Below, in pieces: positions 36,001 to 44,124 of a stretch of DNA of 51,024 bases. Source of the DNA: a bacterium (lineage in GTDB: Bacteria; Sumerlaeota; Sumerlaeia; SLMS01; JAHLLQ01); NCBI GenBank assembly GCA_020444065.1, contig JAHLLQ010000013.1, forward strand, positions 1-51,024, given 5' to 3'. The notes under the pieces were generated by a model, which worked only from the letters and a program-made list of their open reading frames with translations, was not told the DNA's origin and searched no databases. Within the stretch, counting starts at the first letter, position 1. Each line of letters begins with the position of its first letter. Made by a program: the position numbers and the translations under genes.

Positions 36001-39000
36001 CTGATTTCGTTGACGGTGATCCCTGCAGTGGCCGTGACAGCAGCTACGTCGAGAATCGGGATTTCCGGACCAGCCGTCGCCTCAATCTCTCCTCGGAGTG
36101 TGACGGGCGGAATCCATGTGATCTGTCTTGGTCCGTCTTTCGTTTCAAGGATCTCCGTTACGCGACTTTGGCTGAGATTGTAAAGGGATCCAGTAATACT
36201 CTGCATGAAGGCGCCGGTCGAGCCGATTGGACGGCCCGGCTCAGGGAAGCCAAGTCCGACGGTGAGGCTATCGATGATGCCGCCAAGGATTTCAAATCCC
36301 GCGCTGAGCTCAAAGCCCCTCGGAATTCCAAATGTCGTCGAGCCCGTGAAGAATTTCGGCGGACCGCTCTCATAGCCAAAGCAAAGCTCTGCGAGGCTGA
36401 AGCCGGTACCGCCGATCGCTCCATCGCCTCCGAGACAGAAGTTGATGGCCTCCAATTCCACCTTCGGTAATCTCGGCGAACGATCCTTGATAGTCACTTC
36501 GGCGCCGAATCCGCCAGAGTTGTCTTCAGATACAAGATTCTCGGGGAAAGCCAGTTCACCGCCAATGACCAATCCGTCGGGAGAACCCAGATCCCCAGAT
36601 GTGTAAATCACGAACTTCAGCCCGGCGATGTCGAAGCCTCCGCCTCCAATCTCAAACCGCGTACCGTCCAAGCGAAGCTTCTTTAAAGGAATCGTGAACC
36701 CGTCGAGATTGGAAACGTAGATGGTGTCTGCATACAGACTATCGCCGTAGAAAGCAGCCGATTCGTCTAGGACAAGCTTGATGCCATTGACCGTCAGGTC
36801 GCCTTCGCTGGCGAATATGCCGGGATTATCTTCGAGATTAGACGCGATGATGTCACTGATCGCAATCGTGCCATTGCTGACAGTCTGCAACTCCACTTCG
36901 TCCAAGGAAATGGTGTTCTGCGCAAAGGACGGCTCCGCGAACGAGCACCTGTAATTGAGGTAATTCGTGAAGCGCGATTCGAAGTAGCCGTCGCCGAAGA
37001 TGAACTCGCCGGAATTGTCGACTTCTACACCATCGAAGTAGAAGTTCACATTGGTTTCGAAGGTTGTGTTCGGATTAAATGGAACGGGAATGGTGAATGC
37101 CGGAGACGCGACATCAAGAGTGTAGCCTCCCCATGCTGGATACGCAACGCCATCGAGCCCGATCGAGAAGCCGTCATAGTCGATTGGAGCGTAGGAATCC
37201 TCTGCCGTGTTCCCTTGCAAAACGAGGCTTTCCAGATAAATCGGTGGCGTGGAGCCCTGAACCACCTGACCTGGAATCGAAATCGAACTCGAGGTGATCG
37301 TGGCTGACGCAGGAGAGAACCGCGGAGTCTGGTCGGCAGCCAGGCAACCACCCTGGAAGATCAGCGAGGATGATGGATCGAAGTCGAGAATGCCGCTGCC
37401 GAGGCGGAGACCAGTGAAACCTAACGCCCCCAGATCCGGCGTTGCGAATAGCCCCGTAGCTGAGAGAAACGATTTGAAATTGCCTCCAATTTCATCCGTC
37501 CTGACGCGATAGTTGCACACTCGGAGAGGAATTGTCGAGACGGTCAGTTCAAATGGTGTGTCCGTTCGGGATTCCAAAACGTATCCATCGAATGTCCATG
37601 GATTCGTCGCCAACTCCAGCGGATCGTACTCATGATGGAGCACGGATGGAAGAGTCCAGGTCGCATTGCCTGCCAGGGTTTCTGCATTCTCATCGAAGAT
37701 TAGAGGAGATTCATCAGGGACAAGAAGCCGACCGAGTAGATGGTTCGAGAAGCCGCGGATAAGAATCGTCCCACGCAATTCGTAGACGCCGGGGGTTCCG
37801 CTGACTTCGCGGCGACTTCCTCCGGACACATCGACCTGAGTCGCCCCGAGGAGCAGAATCGGCTGAACTCGCTCAACAATCGGTGGCGAGTTTGTCAGCA
37901 CAGCGATGTTTCCCGCGCTGTCGCGGACATTGTACAATCCACTGACGCCCACTTGAATCGTTCCGGCACCATCGAGACCAGAGACCACATAGGAACGGAA
38001 TCCATCGAAGGCTCCGCTTTGGAAAGACAACTCTCCGCCTCGGTTAACATAGAAGTTGCTATCCGTCAACCCGACCAGTTGCTCTGTGGTCTCGAACGAT
38101 GCGCGATAAGTATCGGCCGTCATCGGATCCGGTCCGTTGTAGGGCGAGAAGGTTATCGAGGGTGGAGAATTATCGATTGTTATGTCTGTCTGGAAGTAGG
38201 TGGAGTGTGGAAGCGCATTGTTCGGGTTCCCGAGAGCGTCCTGGAACGCTCCCTGGTCGACCTGCATACGTATTTCCCCGTCTCCTGCAATGCCGCTGGC
38301 GAGCACTCGATATGCACTGGTCCCGAAGATCGCTGAGACCGAGACTGTGTTGATGCTGACACCGGTATCCAGTTCGAAACGCACTTTGCTCGCATCGGCG
38401 ATCACAGTTGGTTCGTTGAGCAGGACTTCGAACGAAGTCTGATCGGCGTTCGTCGGATCTGCTGCTGTTGTCGTGACCTCCATGATGGAGGGGTTAATCG
38501 TATCGAGGGTTATTTGGGGACTCGTGCTGTCGATGTTCCCGTTTCCTGCTCGATCATGAACCCTGGAGCCGGCGATGCGAATCGCCACGGAAGATCCGAT
38601 GCCGCGACCGGTGTCGGAAATCGGAATAGTCGCGCGATACACACTTTGACTGAATGAGGCAAGCGACGCAGGACCGGTAGAGACGCCGAAGGCGATGATG
38701 ATCAGATCGCTTGTATCGAAATCGGTCACGTCTTCGCCGAAATCAATGTCGAAGACAGCATCTTGATCCGCGCTGATCAGATCTGGTCCATGGATAGTGA
38801 ATTCAGGAGTCGGACGAGTTGCATCGATTTCCCAGGTCGCGAAGACCTCCGCTGTCAGCAGCGGCTGCCAGTTGTAGTAACGGGATCCGAGCGAGTTCAC
38901 GATCGAATCCGTGTTCGTCAGCATGAGCTGGTATTGGCCATCTTCCAGGGGAATACCGCCGCCCGGTGCGAAGTACCACGTCGTTCCACTCGAATCGCCG

Positions 39001-42000
39001 CCTGCGCGCACCAATTGACTCTCCGCAAAGGTCGTAGGGACTGCTACACCATCTCTGAGGACTTCGAGGTTTGAGATCGAGACGTCCACAACAGGCCTCC
39101 AGAATCTGAAGGTCATGTCGAAGGGATGCGCCTGTCGGAGCCCGAAATCAGCATCGCCAATGTACCCATCGTTCGGATTGAATCGAGAGGGAGGAATACG
39201 ATCCACGTGAATTGGATCGCTGATGAACTCCGGCACTCGATGGTAGACAATATCGCGAACATCGTATTGCGAAAGCTTCAAACTGATATCGCCATCCGTG
39301 GTGAAGAGCTGACCCCCGAGGCCGGATAGGTTGTTGAGATCATAGCGAATGACTTGCGGAGAGAGTTGCTCCAGTCCAACGGTCTCGGGAAAGACGTAAT
39401 TCGGATTCTGAGTGGATTCGGAGCTTCCGCCTGAAGGAATTACCGGTTCGCTGAATGTGACCGTGAACGAAATCGACTCTGCATTCGTCGGCGATGAGAC
39501 GTTTGGAACGCAAGAGAGCACGAACGGTGCTGTCTGATCGATGTACATGGTTGCCGAAGGGCTCTCCAGATTCGTGAGCCCAGTTGCATCCGTGGCAGCG
39601 CCTTCCTTGATTTTGAACTGGAAGAGATCGTAGTCAGGTAGCCGCCAACCGCTTCCACCCACGCCGGTGAAGCGAAGCAGATAGCGACTTCCATCGAAAT
39701 TCGTAAACGACACGTTCGAGTAGTATGCGCCGTCCCCCTCCCAAATGAAGTCCGACGAGCTGTCGAAACCACTGACTTCCTCGCTGAACTGAACGTAGAA
39801 ATCCAATGTTGTCGACACGAGCGGTCCAGTCGTCGCGATAGAAGATTCAACGGTGACGACAGGACGAATGTTGTCCAAATCCCAACCGAGCCACTCCCGG
39901 TCGGAATATCCGGTTGCGATCGGATTCCCTGCTGGGTCGCGAATGGTTCTGTTCGACAACCGAAAGTCATATCTCCCCTGCATGTCGATGCCATCGAAAA
40001 AGTTCACGAGCTGATAGCGGCCGGGGGAAGGGACAAGGACCTCGCCATTGGGCGAGATGAATTCCTCTACCCCATTGATCAGTAGGGTGAAGTCCTGCGG
40101 TGTGATATCCTCGACGACTTGTTCGGAGAGCCGCATCGTTATCGTCGTGGGATTCGTCGTGATGGAAGGTCGCGTTCCGGGAAGAGCGCCAGGCAACGGA
40201 TCGAAGGCGAACTTCGGCGGGTCGGAATCGATCGTGAAGAACCGGTGGATTGGATTCTGACCATACAAGGCATTCCCGACTTCATCCGTGGCCCCCGCCG
40301 ATCTGACGCCGAGGTGAAACCACCCATTGCAATCGTAGCAGTAGTCCGGCCAGTTACACGCACCGCCGCAATATTCGCCGACACCTTCCAATGTCAGCAG
40401 ATAGAGCGTGGAACGAAGTTGAGTCACACTCATACTGCTGTAGGTCGAGTACTCTGCATTGAGGATGATGTCATCCTTGCCGAATCCGATTACAGGTTCG
40501 GAAAGCTCGATAAAGACGGAAGCCGTGGGACCACTGATAAGGGTGGCCCCGGTAGCCGATCGCATACTCAAGACAGTCGGCGCCGTCTGATCCAGTTCGC
40601 CGAGCACCGTGAGAGGATACTCGACAAGCGGATTGAATGCACGATCCGTCACATTCCCGCCTGGGACGCCAATTGAGATCGTTCCATTGCCGGACACGGA
40701 TCGGACAGCAATATACCCGGTGTCGCCTTGAGCCGGATCGTCCAGCCCGACAGATACATTGGAATACGATACGCCGTCGCCAACGACGTTGACCCAGGAG
40801 GGGGTATCGAATCGATGGATGGGTTCGCTGAATTGGACATTGAAGCGCAACGTCGAGTCGTTTGTCGGCGAACCGCCGGCGAGTTCGATGGAATCAATCG
40901 TCGGTGCTGTCGAATCTATCGTCAGCACAACGGACGAGACGATATCGCTGTTCGTGAGTCCGACCTGGTCAATCAATGTACCTGCCGGAACACGGAAACC
41001 AAGTGTACCATCGCCGACCACATTTGTTAGTGACACCTGATAGGAGGCTGTCGGGGGCGTCTCGGGGATGCTCGTCACAACGATAGAATCGTAGGTGGAG
41101 TCTGTCAGAATCTCCAGATCGGCTGCTGAGTTCAATCCCGTGACGGGTTCACTGATCGTGAAATAGAAATCCACATTCGGACCAGATGCGAACTCCTGGC
41201 TTGAGGTGCTCGCCAGATAGGGAGCCGTGTTATCGACGACAACCGGCGGGTTGGAGAGAGCATAGTTAGAGTTCCCAGCCGGATCGCTTGCGTAGACCTG
41301 GATTTGCGCGCTGCCGTCGCCAGTGACACCCAAAAGCGAGACAAGGCTGAGGGTGGGCGAGGTCTCAGTGACGTCGACACTGCTGTACGACAAACTGCCG
41401 CCCGATGTATAAACGGCGAGGTTCGTGTTCAGCACAAATGGAGCGACGGATTCGGAAGTCTGAACGGAGAAGTCGATTTGCGGTCCCCTCGTAGGAAAGG
41501 GAGTGTCGATGGTGATGTCGACGCTTGGGGCAATCGAATCCACGGTCCATGAGCCACTTGAGGATCCAGCGTTGCCGTTGCCCTGATCATCGGCGACGGT
41601 TCCGGGAAGAAGAATCACCTCGTAATCGCCATCTCCGACATCGCTTTCCTGGAAAATCGAAGCGATCGTCCACGTTCTTCGATCCACGGAGGCAGTAATC
41701 GCGCTCTCGGCGCCGGACGAGACAATCGGCGTTTCGGAACCGTCGTGCTTCAACCGCAGCGATGCCAGTACGAGTCCGGAGACGGACTCATCAAAGCGGA
41801 GAATCACTGAATAGGGCATCGCATTTCTGGGAGAACTGACAGAGTCAAACGCGCCCTCAGGGCCGACGTTGTCGAATGTGAGGTCGCCAGTTTCATAGAC
41901 ACCATCTTCTGTCGACGTGCCACCCAGAGGAGCATTGGCACTCAGGGACAAGATGGAATTATCATCTGTGAGACGGACACGGAAGCTTCCAGCCGAAGAA

Positions 42001-43454
42001 GGGGGAAGTCCGATATGGACAACGTAGTCCGTTGCGGAATTCGTGGTAACTCCGGTCGCTGTTGGGGTCGAATTCCCATCGAGTCGCAACACCGTGAAGT
42101 CCGTGAGGTCCACACCCGACACGCCTTCATTGAATGTGAAAGTGACGTCCATGGAAGCGCCCGAGAAGGGTGAGGCGCCCACAGGAACGGCGGACTCGGC
42201 GACCGGATATTGCGTCTGAATCAAACCATATACAGGCTTCTCGTCGTGGAAGCCTGGAGAGAAGCTGCTCACGGTTTCGCTTCCGGAAGAATCATCCGCG
42301 TAATTGCCGTCGCCGCCGCACCCGTTTGCAAACAGGGTTGCAGATGGATCGATGAAAATGGCTCCACCCTTGCCCTGACCGTCGGCGGTGTATCGCAGGC
42401 CGTTTGATCGCCCAGCGCCTCCGGTGCCTCCTCGTCGGGCGGAGTTCGCAAAGAAGTGGCAGTCTTTCAGTGTAACGACGCTGTTGCGCACGAAGAGGGC
42501 GCCGCCCAGGCCCCCTCCCCCACCGCCGATTCCATAGTTGCTCGTTCCTCCCCAGCTTCCACCGACTCCAGACCCGACTGCACCGCCACCGCCACCGCCA
42601 CCAAATCCACCCGCGCCGCCTGTTCCGGAAATCGATCCGCCGCCGCCACCACCAAAGCCACCGTCCGCTCCGTGGCAGTCTGCTGTCGCTCCTCCGCCGC
42701 CTGATCCAAAAGAACCGGATTCGGGAGGACAACCGGCGAGGCCACCGTTGATTCCACGTGTCGGATAAGGGTCTGTATCAAAGCGGCTGTCGCCACCGTT
42801 GCCTACTTCCGATCGGGTTGGAGAACCGCCGTCTCCGACAGTTCCACCACCGCCACCGGCACCGGGAATGCCACCGCCCTCAAGGAATCCTCCCTGTCCG
42901 CCCTGAGCGATATTCCCACGGAAGGATAGATTCTCCAAGATCAGTTCGCCCGAGAGAGCGTCGACATAGATTCCGCCGCCGAGGCCAGCGCCGCCGCCGC
43001 CGCTGCCCATCTGGGCACTTCCGCCATTCCCTCCTCGTGCAAACCCGTCGGCGATGGAGAGATTCCGAACAGCAGACGCACCACCACCGACAAACGTGAA
43101 CACCGGAAACTGGTAATTCCCGGATACCGTCAGGCCGAGACTGCCGCCATCGATCTCAATCCCCCAAGTGATCTCTGGAAGAGCCGATTGGAGAATAATG
43201 CTCCCACCAGAAGGCAGTGCTCCGTCGAATTGGATCTTGTCTCCATCGCCGGATGCATTCAGTGCATCGCGCAGAGAAACGCCGCCTGTTGTCAGACCGT
43301 CATCTTCGTCAACCAGCGTATCTACGACAAAAATCTCCGCCGCGAACGCGGCGGAGCAGAGAGACAAGCACATGACTACGAAAAGGAACTGAAGGACCGT
43401 CCAAAGACATCTGGGCCCGGTGCCCCCTCGGGAAACCGTTCGTCGACCAGTCAT
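33009..43454 (-). CDS. Giant secreted beta-helix / Ig-repeat protein, choice-of-anchor-like C-terminus
   Basis: This encodes 3481 residues. The ATG at 43454 follows GAGGG by ~8 bases. The signal peptide is VLQFLFVVMCLSLCSAAFA (~20-39). At ~42-100 there is a CSLREA-like start (FVVDTLVDEDDGLTTGGVSL, then RDAL), then a Gly-rich parallel beta-helix to ~430 with runs such as GGGGGGSISGTGGAGGFGGG. Residues ~450-1885 are about 14 Ig-like repeats sharing 'FtV.FSEPV.gfd...' and 'G.G.i...V' (for example SFTVTFSEPVIPSGG). The ~1890-2620 part is a beta-rich region without recognised family. Near 2860-2970 is an FN3-like unit and at ~3075-3175 a putative-Ig unit (FQLIDGPPGFAVSQEGIVFW). The end, ~3285-3481, has DGNGDGIPDSEQQNVVSL, YLTIVSAPG and GILTNPGGPN, matching choice-of-anchor U-type domains. 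There is no catalytic motif; likely a surface adhesin or structural protein. Confidence 0.88.
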   Translation of the reverse strand: MTGRRTVSRGGTGPRCLWTVLQFLFVVMCLSLCSAAFAAEIFVVDTLVDEDDGLTTGGVSLRDALNASGDGDKIQFDGALPSGGSIILQSALPEITWGIEIDGGSLGLTVSGNYQFPVFTFVGGGASAVRNLSIADGFARGGNGGSAQMGSGGGGAGLGGGIYVDALSGELILENLSFRGNIAQGGQGGFLEGGGIPGAGGGGGTVGDGGSPTRSEVGNGGDSRFDTDPYPTRGINGGLAGCPPESGSFGSGGGGATADCHGADGGFGGGGGGSISGTGGAGGFGGGGGGGAVGSGVGGSWGGTSNYGIGGGGGGLGGALFVRNSVVTLKDCHFFANSARRGGTGGAGRSNGLRYTADGQGKGGAIFIDPSATLFANGCGGDGNYADDSSGSETVSSFSPGFHDEKPVYGLIQTQYPVAESAVPVGASPFSGASMDVTFTFNEGVSGVDLTDFTVLRLDGNSTPTATGVTTNSATDYVVHIGLPPSSAGSFRVRLTDDNSILSLSANAPLGGTSTEDGVYETGDLTFDNVGPEGAFDSVSSPRNAMPYSVILRFDESVSGLVLASLRLKHDGSETPIVSSGAESAITASVDRRTWTIASIFQESDVGDGDYEVILLPGTVADDQGNGNAGSSSGSWTVDSIAPSVDITIDTPFPTRGPQIDFSVQTSESVAPFVLNTNLAVYTSGGSLSYSSVDVTETSPTLSLVSLLGVTGDGSAQIQVYASDPAGNSNYALSNPPVVVDNTAPYLASTSSQEFASGPNVDFYFTISEPVTGLNSAADLEILTDSTYDSIVVTSIPETPPTASYQVSLTNVVGDGTLGFRVPAGTLIDQVGLTNSDIVSSVVLTIDSTAPTIDSIELAGGSPTNDSTLRFNVQFSEPIHRFDTPSWVNVVGDGVSYSNVSVGLDDPAQGDTGYIAVRSVSGNGTISIGVPGGNVTDRAFNPLVEYPLTVLGELDQTAPTVLSMRSATGATLISGPTASVFIELSEPVIGFGKDDIILNAEYSTYSSMSVTQLRSTLYLLTLEGVGEYCGGACNWPDYCYDCNGWFHLGVRSAGATDEVGNALYGQNPIHRFFTIDSDPPKFAFDPLPGALPGTRPSITTNPTTITMRLSEQVVEDITPQDFTLLINGVEEFISPNGEVLVPSPGRYQLVNFFDGIDMQGRYDFRLSNRTIRDPAGNPIATGYSDREWLGWDLDNIRPVVTVESSIATTGPLVSTTLDFYVQFSEEVSGFDSSSDFIWEGDGAYYSNVSFTNFDGSRYLLRFTGVGGSGWRLPDYDLFQFKIKEGAATDATGLTNLESPSATMYIDQTAPFVLSCVPNVSSPTNAESISFTVTFSEPVIPSGGSSESTQNPNYVFPETVGLEQLSPQVIRYDLNNLSGLGGQLFTTDGDISLKLSQYDVRDIVYHRVPEFISDPIHVDRIPPSRFNPNDGYIGDADFGLRQAHPFDMTFRFWRPVVDVSISNLEVLRDGVAVPTTFAESQLVRAGGDSSGTTWYFAPGGGIPLEDGQYQLMLTNTDSIVNSLGSRYYNWQPLLTAEVFATWEIDATRPTPEFTIHGPDLISADQDAVFDIDFGEDVTDFDTSDLIIIAFGVSTGPASLASFSQSVYRATIPISDTGRGIGSSVAIRIAGSRVHDRAGNGNIDSTSPQITLDTINPSIMEVTTTAADPTNADQTSFEVLLNEPTVIADASKVRFELDTGVSINTVSVSAIFGTSAYRVLASGIAGDGEIRMQVDQGAFQDALGNPNNALPHSTYFQTDITIDNSPPSITFSPYNGPDPMTADTYRASFETTEQLVGLTDSNFYVNRGGELSFQSGAFDGFRSYVVSGLDGAGTIQVGVSGLYNVRDSAGNIAVLTNSPPIVERVQPILLLGATQVDVSGGSRREVSGTPGVYELRGTILIRGFSNHLLGRLLVPDESPLIFDENAETLAGNATWTLPSVLHHEYDPLELATNPWTFDGYVLESRTDTPFELTVSTIPLRVCNYRVRTDEIGGNFKSFLSATGLFATPDLGALGFTGLRLGSGILDFDPSSSLIFQGGCLAADQTPRFSPASATITSSSISIPGQVVQGSTPPIYLESLVLQGNTAEDSYAPIDYDGFSIGLDGVAYPAWGGYTLDVASPAFTIPVPFNPNTTFETNVNFYFDGVEVDNSGEFIFGDGYFESRFTNYLNYRCSFAEPSFAQNTISLDEVELQTVSNGTIAISDIIASNLEDNPGIFASEGDLTVNGIKLVLDESAAFYGDSLYADTIYVSNLDGFTIPLKKLRLDGTRFEIGGGGFDIAGLKFVIYTSGDLGSPDGLVIGGELAFPENLVSEDNSGGFGAEVTIKDRSPRLPKVELEAINFCLGGDGAIGGTGFSLAELCFGYESGPPKFFTGSTTFGIPRGFELSAGFEILGGIIDSLTVGLGFPEPGRPIGSTGAFMQSITGSLYNLSQSRVTEILETKDGPRQITWIPPVTLRGEIEATAGPEIPILDVAAVTATAGITVNEISLGIDGTVTVVIFEIGSASAKITWGGPPDAQGFSFSGKVIYYGIIAGEFDGFVAPGGYARASAKVRLGIPDDVPVFGGLTFGSVGAGLEIDPEKNPKFKAWATASLPLLVYTAHVTVTFDSNGNVGFDVSRGTRVADWEVPYWQPVPVSDELHRDKNGNPTTSYVSVLRDFDQSFKAYANEGKFRQTPRGAGTAIDLPTTASLEGTVVRLTYEDPAGNPEFTLTSPSGKTITPANLPSDPPSPDVFGVWFENPSVRDASYFMIAEETGTYRATILYPETLGQYAIEVLSRNTEPTFAFEEVVVNGSDLAFRWSAFDPDGEARIDLFAGADREASQGIRLIADIAEVDGSGMAVFDLANSPLSPGWYWPFAVIDDSRNAPVTVVAETPIYIPSSEAPIAVQNIDVVSFGDQLFVSWYAVKDPDLEFYNLSYTDQPGSGSYKFDQVVAKEYTSALLENTDPNSEYQVTVTPILTATTSAAARAEGLNAIQDLADSLVHLRGVRTDDRQIVLDMLDAKSRGGTLTVREPMATTDQVVELVRSREIGKTLLGPSEEVQQLLQAERAKRKGSRSRAVEEYFVPAPILAYDVARTGVIAGANQPPVFTGSPTTVVAAGTDFDWTATAYDPEGSAVSFQLIDGPPGFAVSQEGIVFWSTSESDVGTHEVIIAAIDLVGSRSTLSWDLTVSNVYQSLSLFEIISDPPTDVVPGDLYAYSPELVNTFVSPTNPVVWSLVDGPPGMIVDSASGAIYWQTLDYYMGAPRVILRVEQSSLGDPLLDIQEYRINVSRLGDSITGKTTVGDGDSDGVQSETEDLAPSAPGSTVQPSGDGNGDGIPDSEQQNVVSLRNGAREGASAGEYLTIVSAPGTVLSNVRTSAAREPYPVGTKGFPVGVVSFTLSGRGVVSPPGTNSVKIMLQSRPSESIGQGYYLDDGIAYSSFVGPTPPYDSGAQWDSNRTFTLELLDDNGSVGDLSETGDTNSLVGILTNPGGPNSVNASIWLIR

Positions 43455-43833
43455 GTTGGAGCCCTCGAATCTTATCGAATGGAGTTCGAAACCACGCGCC
43501 GCTGCGAAGCAGAGGGCCCCAGTTGTGTGATTGAGTGCTCACCTGGTGCATTAGGGGATGCGATATCTGCGATAGAGCATGAAGTGGGCCCAGAGAGATT
43601 CAGCAGGTGTTCTGCAATCAGGCTCACCCGATCTCGATCCGTCGTATTCGGTCCTATTTGAGTATTGAATTCAATGTCTCTGCCTCTGTCCTCGCCAGAG
43701 GGTCAGGAGTTGCAAGAACCTGCAAGTCCACCACGTCTCAGCGTGGTGCCAGCATGTCCGGGTGTGCTGCGGGTCGCTGAAACCACAATGCTCTGGCGAT
43801 AGACTCAATAATACCAATGGCGAAGAACTCGCC

Positions 43834-43876
43834 CATTAACCCGCAGGTTCGTGATTCGAGTCCACGTGGGGAGGCA
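43834..43876 (+). pseudogene. tRNA-Asn-like 3' half remnant
   Basis: CATTAACCCGCAGG-TTCGTGATTCGAGTCCACG-TGGGGAGGCA resembles the anticodon loop to 3' end of tRNA-Asn (usual TGTTAACC...GGTTCGAGTCC...GCCA). The T-arm CGTGA-TTCGAGT-CCACG has four good pairs and one A-C. The matching 5' acceptor CTCCCCA is missing, and the 5' anticodon stem (CTCGC) does not pair with CCCGC. The encoded end is GCA, not CCA. Directly after it comes ATTTTT and then a terminator hairpin, as behind real tRNA genes. Isotype is a guess. Confidence 0.4.
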
Positions 43877-43893
43877 ATTTTTAACGACAATAC

Positions 43894-43927
43894 GAACCAG
43901 CCTCTTCGCAAGCTGGTTCTTTCTCTT
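43894..43927 (+). terminator. Intrinsic terminator after the tRNA-like remnant
   Basis: GAACCAGC-CTCTTCGCAA-GCTGGTTC gives a perfect 8-bp stem with a 10-base loop, followed by TTTCTCTT. It lies 17 bases after the tRNA-like 3' end on the plus strand, supporting a former transcription unit there. Confidence 0.7.
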
Positions 43928-44023
43928 GCAGGCTCGCCGGCGTCCAGTAGGGAGAGCCGGCTCCCCAATGCCTCACTGCCGAAGTTGCATGGAGAAGTGT
44001 CGACCCGGCCTGCAGCCCCCCAG

Positions 44024-44070
44024 AACGGTACCAGGGGGGTGCGAGGGCGGTCGCAGAAGTCCCCACCCGG
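44024..44070 (+). repeat. Imperfect ~47-base repeat, copy 1
   Basis: This begins with AACGGTACCAGGGG, identical over 14 bases to 50766-50779. Similarity then continues as GTCGCAGAAGTCCCCACC against GGGCAAAAAAGTCGCCACC. The two copies are direct repeats that bracket the 2187-residue gene. Confidence 0.55.
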
Positions 44071-44124
44071 CCGTGAGGACGAAGGGGCAATTTCAATGTC
44101 TGGAGGCACCGACAGCTCCAGGGC

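Larger units (their letters stand above)
43455..44124. other. 670-base intergenic region with tRNA-like remnant
   Basis: This holds the upstream region of the 3481-residue gene, an Asn-like tRNA remnant (43834-43876), an intrinsic terminator (43894-43927) and one copy of a ~47-base repeat (44024-44070). Open frames over it are not credible genes. No promoter could be placed. Confidence 0.5.
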
